From the NCBI RefSeq assembly GCF_001008165.2, contig NZ_CP011452.2, positions 2,356,001 through 2,420,000 on the forward strand: a stretch of 64,000 nt of DNA, given 5' to 3'. Positions 60,359 to 64,000 of this stretch are shown piece after piece. Source of the DNA: Croceibacterium atlanticum (lineage in GTDB: Bacteria > Pseudomonadota > Alphaproteobacteria > Sphingomonadales > Sphingomonadaceae). The translations under genes were made by a program, and so were the position numbers. Every line of letters begins with the position of its first letter. Position 1 is the first letter of the stretch. The notes under the pieces are model-generated. The model was not told the origin of the DNA, searched no databases, and worked only from the letters and a program-made list of their open reading frames with translations.

Positions 60359-60617
60359 TTTTCCGCCGGCCCCTGCCATTCGCGCCCTTGCCGATACAGA
60401 AGGGCGGCTGGCGCTGCGCGTTACGCCCGGCGCCCGGCAGGAAGGGCTGGAGATAAGCGACGGCAAATTGCTGGTGAAAGTCCGCGCCAAGCCGAAAGAC
60501 GGCGAAGCGAATGATGCCGTTCTCGCCATGCTGGCCAAGGCGCTGGGCACGGCGACATCGCGATTGCACTTGTTGCGCGGCGCAACTGGGCGCGACAAGC
60601 TCGTCCAGCTCGACTGA
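60339..60617 (+). CDS. DUF167/YggU-family protein
   Basis: A 92-residue protein of the UPF0235/YggU family. The signature is LRVTPGARQEGL and KLLVKVRAKPKDGEANDAVLAMLAKALG. The function is unknown. The start overlaps the end of the carbonic-anhydrase gene by 20 bp, and the stop abuts the convergent SulP gene, sharing TGATCA. Confidence 0.9.
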   Translation: MARPKPDFPPAPAIRALADTEGRLALRVTPGARQEGLEISDGKLLVKVRAKPKDGEANDAVLAMLAKALGTATSRLHLLRGATGRDKLVQLD

Positions 60618-61880
60618 TCAGCGTTCGGGCTCGTCCCATTCGGGCGGCTTGCCCATACGTTCGCGCATGCGCAGCGCCAGGCCGAATGCAACGCCGACGC
60701 CGATCGCGACGGTCAGATCCGCCACCACCGTCAATATGAGAGTCATGATCAGCAGAAGACGGTCACTCGCCGGTGCCTGCCAATAGCTCTTCCACTTATG
60801 CGGTTCGGTCATGTTCCAGGCCGTGAGGATGAGCAGCGCGGCAAGGGCCGGCAGGGCCATATATCCGGCAAGCGGTCCGGCCAGCAGCAGCACGAGCAAT
60901 ATGATCAGCGCATGGACAATGCCGGCCACCGGCGTGCGTCCGCCGGCGCGGACATTGGTTGCGGTGCGGGCGATCGCGCCGGTGGCAGGAAGACCGCCGA
61001 ACAGGGCTGAACCGATATTGGCCCAACCCTGGGCCAATACTTCCGCATTGGGCCGATGCTTTCCCTCGATCATGCGGTCGGCCACCATCGCTGACAGAAG
61101 CGATTCGATCGCCGCCAGGAAAGCGATGACCACGGCAGAGGGGAACAGCTCGGTAAGCCGGGCAAGGGTAATTTCGGGGATGGCGGGAGCGGGCAGGCCG
61201 CGTGGCAGTTCGCCATAGCGCGAAGCGACGCTGTCGGCGTCCAGCCCGAAGAGGAAGACCGCCGTGGAAACGACTGCCACGGCGATGATCGGCCCCGGCA
61301 CGCGGGGTGACATGCGCCGCAGCAGGACGATAAGTATCAGCGCAACCAGCCCGACGCCCAGAGCCGCCCAGTTCAGCGTATCCCGCACGGCCCAGAGCGC
61401 GGCGATCTTCTCCAGGAAGTCCGCCGGGACGTTCTCCGCCTCCAGGCCCAGGAAATCCTTCAGCTGGCTAGTGCCGATGATCACGCCGATGCCAATGGTG
61501 AAGCCGTTGACCACGGGCTGCGGAACATATGCGACCAGGCTGCCCGCACGAAGAAGCCCGGCAATGACCAGGATCGCGCCCGCCATCAGAGTGGCCAGAA
61601 CCAGCCCGTCATACCCATGTTCGGCGATGACTGAATAGACGACGACGATGAAGGCGCCGGTCGGTCCGCCCACCTGTACCCGGCTGCCGCCAAGCGCTGA
61701 AATCAGCAAACCGCCGACAATCGCCGTGACGAGCCCCACGGCTGGCGTGGCGCCCGAAGCGATGGCGATGGCGATACTCAGGGGAATGGCGACCATGGCC
61801 ACGGTCGCGCCCGCAAAGGCATCCTGCGCGAACTGCTCGGGCGAATAATCCCGCAGAGTCGTCAGCAATTTGGGCTTCAT
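60618..61880 (-). CDS. SulP-family anion transporter without STAS domain
   Basis: A 420-residue membrane transporter of the SulP/SLC26 family, which moves sulfate, bicarbonate or other anions. The first helix region DAFAGATVAMVAIPLSIAIAIASGA and GLVTAIVGGLLISALGGSRVQVGGPTGAFIVV are family signatures, and PNAEVLAQGWANIGSALFGGLPATGAIARTATNVRAGGRTPVAGI is the second conserved block. The chain ends soon after the last helices, so the cytoplasmic STAS domain present in most SulP proteins is missing. Start at 61880 or 61916. Its stop touches the DUF167 stop. Confidence 0.88.
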   Translation of the reverse strand: MKPKLLTTLRDYSPEQFAQDAFAGATVAMVAIPLSIAIAIASGATPAVGLVTAIVGGLLISALGGSRVQVGGPTGAFIVVVYSVIAEHGYDGLVLATLMAGAILVIAGLLRAGSLVAYVPQPVVNGFTIGIGVIIGTSQLKDFLGLEAENVPADFLEKIAALWAVRDTLNWAALGVGLVALILIVLLRRMSPRVPGPIIAVAVVSTAVFLFGLDADSVASRYGELPRGLPAPAIPEITLARLTELFPSAVVIAFLAAIESLLSAMVADRMIEGKHRPNAEVLAQGWANIGSALFGGLPATGAIARTATNVRAGGRTPVAGIVHALIILLVLLLAGPLAGYMALPALAALLILTAWNMTEPHKWKSYWQAPASDRLLLIMTLILTVVADLTVAIGVGVAFGLALRMRERMGKPPEWDEPER

Positions 61881-61947
61881 CACTGCCCAACTAGGCCATT
61901 GTTGCAAGTTTTGCAATAAAACTGGTCTTGTGGCGGCGTTGATCAGG

Positions 61948-63546
61948 TCAATCGCGGATCAAGTCGCGCAGGGCATGTATTCTATCCGCTTCATGGGCGG
62001 GCTTGTCCCAGCGGATGCGGTGAATGCGCGGAAAACGCATTGCCAGGCCCGATTTATGTCTCTTGCTGAGATGGACGGAATCGAAGGCCACTTCGAATAC
62101 CAGGCTCTTGTCCGTTTCGCGCACGGGGCCGAAGCGGTTGACCGTGTTCTGCCGCACATGCCGGTCCAGCAGTTTCAGTTCCTCATCCGTGAAGCCGGAA
62201 TAGGCTTTGCCCACCGGCAGCAGATCGGCCCCTTCGTCGGGATCGCCATCCCAACAGCCGAACGTGTAATCGGAATAGAAGCTGGAGCGTTTGCCATTGC
62301 CGCGCTGGGCATACATCAGCACGCAATCGACGAGCAGCGGATCGCGTTTCCACTTGTACCATAGCCCGGTCTTGCGTCCGGCCACATAGGGCGCATCGCG
62401 GCGTTTCAGCATCAGCCCTTCGATGGAATCGTCGCGCGCGCCTTCGCGAAGTCGCGCCAATTGGGCGAAATCATCCGCCGGGACCATCTGGCTGATGTCG
62501 AACCGATCTTCGGGAAGCCGCTGCATCAGCGTTTCCAGCTGTTCGCGGCGCTGATGCCACGGGGATTCGCGCAGATCTTCGCCATCCAGCAGCAGCACAT
62601 CATACAGGCGGACAAAGGCCGGCAGTTCGGCCAGCATCTTTTTGGGCACGGTCTTGCGGCCGAGCCGCTGCTGCAGCGCGTTGAAACTGGCCGCGCCGCC
62701 TTCCTCTCCACCCTGATGGCTGCCGCGGACCAGCAATTCCCCATCCAGAACGGCGGGGATGCGCAGCGCGTCGGCCATTTCGGGGAAGGAGCCGGTAATA
62801 TCATCTCCGGAACGGGAATAGAGCCGCGTTTCCCCGCCCGCATGGGCCAGTTGCACGCGGATGCCGTCCCATTTCCACTCTGCCACGTAATGCTGCAGGT
62901 CCAGTTCCTCTTCCTCCAGCGGATGGGCGAGCATGAAGGGGCGGAACAGCGGCATGTTCGCAGTGTCGGGCGGATCGGCGCCTTGCGCAGCCCAGGCGAA
63001 CAGTTCGGCAAAGGGCGGGGAAAGCGCGTGCCAATATTCCTCCACATCCTCCACTGTGACATCAAATGCCTGGGCAAAGGCCAGCTTGGCCAGGCGGGCG
63101 GAAACGCCCATCCGCATACCGCCCGTGGCCAGCTTGATCAGTGCATAGCGTGCTTCGGGGGAAAGCCGGTCGAACAGACGCGGCAATTCCTCCATCACCG
63201 ATGCGCGCGTCATGCCCTGCAGCAGTTCCACTGCTTCGCTCACAGTCGGGGGCGGCGCGACTTCCCCCGAGGGATCGGGCCAGAGCAGGCTGGCCGTTTC
63301 GGCCGTGTCGCCCACGAAATCGCGGCTCAATGACCAGAGCGCGGGATCGACCCTTTCCGCCATCAGCTTGCGGACAGTCCCCGCCTTTACCGCCGGGAAA
63401 TCAAGCTCTCCGGTCAGGCCGGCCAGCGCCCATCCGCGATCCGGATCGGGCGTCTGACGCAAATAATCGGCAATCAGGGCCAGTTTGCCATTGCGGCTGC
63501 GCATGAAGACCAATGCGTCGACCAGGGCAGCAAATTCTTCCATCAC
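61948..63546 (-). CDS. ATP-dependent DNA ligase
   Basis: A 532-residue ATP-dependent DNA ligase. The AMP lysine is in VAEWKWDGIRVQLAH (KxDG) near residue 221. Motif III (LDGELLVRG), motif IV and V (EGLMLKRRDAPYVAGRKTGLWYKWK) and the OB-fold end VRETDKSLVFEVAFD are seen. The N-terminal 200 residues form the DNA-binding domain. This family sits beside an MBL-fold exonuclease gene in many alphaproteobacteria and is linked to damage repair; the adjacent gene here is that partner. Confidence 0.93.
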   Translation of the reverse strand: MMEEFAALVDALVFMRSRNGKLALIADYLRQTPDPDRGWALAGLTGELDFPAVKAGTVRKLMAERVDPALWSLSRDFVGDTAETASLLWPDPSGEVAPPPTVSEAVELLQGMTRASVMEELPRLFDRLSPEARYALIKLATGGMRMGVSARLAKLAFAQAFDVTVEDVEEYWHALSPPFAELFAWAAQGADPPDTANMPLFRPFMLAHPLEEEELDLQHYVAEWKWDGIRVQLAHAGGETRLYSRSGDDITGSFPEMADALRIPAVLDGELLVRGSHQGGEEGGAASFNALQQRLGRKTVPKKMLAELPAFVRLYDVLLLDGEDLRESPWHQRREQLETLMQRLPEDRFDISQMVPADDFAQLARLREGARDDSIEGLMLKRRDAPYVAGRKTGLWYKWKRDPLLVDCVLMYAQRGNGKRSSFYSDYTFGCWDGDPDEGADLLPVGKAYSGFTDEELKLLDRHVRQNTVNRFGPVRETDKSLVFEVAFDSVHLSKRHKSGLAMRFPRIHRIRWDKPAHEADRIHALRDLIRD

Positions 63547-63548
63547 CC

Positions 63549-64000
63549 TCAGTCGTCCTCGTCCTCATAGCCGATCAGGGCCAGCGCGCGGGCCCGCCGC
63601 TGGTTCAGCTGGCACCAGCGAAGCAGCGCTTCTTCCCGGCCATGGGTGATCCAGCTTTCCGCCGGATCCACTTCGGCAATGGTGCGGGTGAGTTCGGACC
63701 AGTCGGCATGGTCGGAAATGATCAGCGGCAATTCCACATTCCGCTGCCTTGCGCGCTGGCGCACCCGCATCCACCCGCTCGCCATGGCGGTGATCGGATC
63801 GGGCAGGCGCCTGCTCCAGCGATCATTGAGGGCGGAGGGCGGGCTCAGCACTATGGCGCCGCGCATATCCTCCTTCGCATGGTCGGAAACAAGCGCAAGC
63901 GGGCCGAGATCAACGCCAAATTCCTGATAAAGCCGACACATTCTTTCCAGAGCGCCATGCAGATAGATGACACCGTGATGCCCGGCGGCCCGCAGTTCCG
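63549..64000 (-). CDS. Ligase-associated MBL-fold DNA exonuclease, 5' end missing
   Basis: The last 149 codons of a gene whose start lies beyond 64000. The C-terminal half of a metallo-beta-lactamase/beta-CASP-type exonuclease is visible, with LPLIISDHADWSELTRTI (the SDHAD metal motif) and ESWITHGREEALLRW. Upstream residues (GHHGVIYLHGALERM) are in frame to the window edge. It precedes the ligase gene by 2 bp on the same strand, so the two form an operon. Confidence 0.88.
   Translation of the reverse strand, partial: ELRAAGHHGVIYLHGALERMCRLYQEFGVDLGPLALVSDHAKEDMRGAIVLSPPSALNDRWSRRLPDPITAMASGWMRVRQRARQRNVELPLIISDHADWSELTRTIAEVDPAESWITHGREEALLRWCQLNQRRARALALIGYEDEDD

Noticed and set aside
1-64000. 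CRISPR arrays, insertion sequences, prophage or integrase genes
   Set aside because: No regularly spaced repeats, transposase, integrase or tRNA attachment site seen. The only multi-copy-looking elements are the short palindrome at 4.2 kb and the parS sites.

Overview
The window is one continuous stretch of a GC-rich chromosome from an alphaproteobacterium. It most likely belongs to the Sphingomonadales, probably an Erythrobacteraceae-like lineage. This is inferred from gene content and order: a suf cluster led by an Rrf2 regulator; ctaA-cutA-rplM-rpsI; a PIMT-like gene followed by tolC and a PopZ/DUF2497 gene; a UrcA-family gene; fdxA and carD beside a SUV3-like helicase; and hemE-rho-mnmE-mnmG-rsmG-parA-parB. 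I see no prophage, insertion sequence, CRISPR array, rRNA or tRNA. Most of the window is core genome and densely packed, with many 4-bp ATGA/GTGA start-stop overlaps.

Layout. 0-6.75 kb: a leftward iron-sulfur operon, in transcription order Rrf2 regulator, sufB, a DUF559 nuclease-like gene, sufC, sufD, sufS, sufT, a GNAT acetyltransferase and an A-type carrier. 6.75-7.08 kb: a 331-bp non-coding gap with a strong intrinsic terminator and a second hairpin on the minus strand, a candidate small RNA or suf leader. 7.1-16.4 kb: pyrD, gamma-glutamyltransferase, acyl-CoA synthetase, an unknown gene, a ThiS-ThiG fusion, a MerC-like protein, ctaA, cutA, rplM and rpsI. 16.5-20.1 kb: a small ORF, a glutamate-receptor-type K+ channel, and a leftward phosphoesterase/lipid-kinase/membrane-protein operon. 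20.3-29.5 kb: a UrcA gene, a LytTR/LytS-type two-component system, fumarase, PIMT-like, tolC, popZ-like, ferredoxin, CBS protein, erpA and xthA.

29.6-46.1 kb looks like the replication-origin neighbourhood. To the left every gene runs leftward (sleB-like, DUF1491, thioesterase, ptsN, hpf, dnaQ, coaE, aroE, maf, ppsR). To the right hemE, hemJ, rho, mnmE, mnmG, rsmG, parA and parB run rightward. The 298-bp ppsR/hemE gap has an AT-rich block, DnaA-box-like motifs and five GANTC sites. Four parS-like palindromes lie between the end of mnmE and the start of parA. Conserved synteny of alphaproteobacterial origins at hemE supports calling the gap oriC.

46.2-64 kb: a glycine-zipper protein, free-Met-sulfoxide reductase, a sugar dehydrogenase, a DUF815 ATPase, tsaC, two lipoproteins, carD, fdxA, an S4 protein, the SUV3-like helicase, an M23 peptidase, hemB, GNAT, gamma-carbonic anhydrase, DUF167, a SulP transporter, and the start of a DNA-ligase/ligase-associated exonuclease repair cluster cut by the window edge.

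No wholly new multi-gene system is evident. The best candidates for undescribed biology are the orphan terminator/structured RNA upstream of suf, the degenerate nuclease gene inside the suf operon, the origin/parS architecture, the ThiS-ThiG fusion and several operator-like palindromes.
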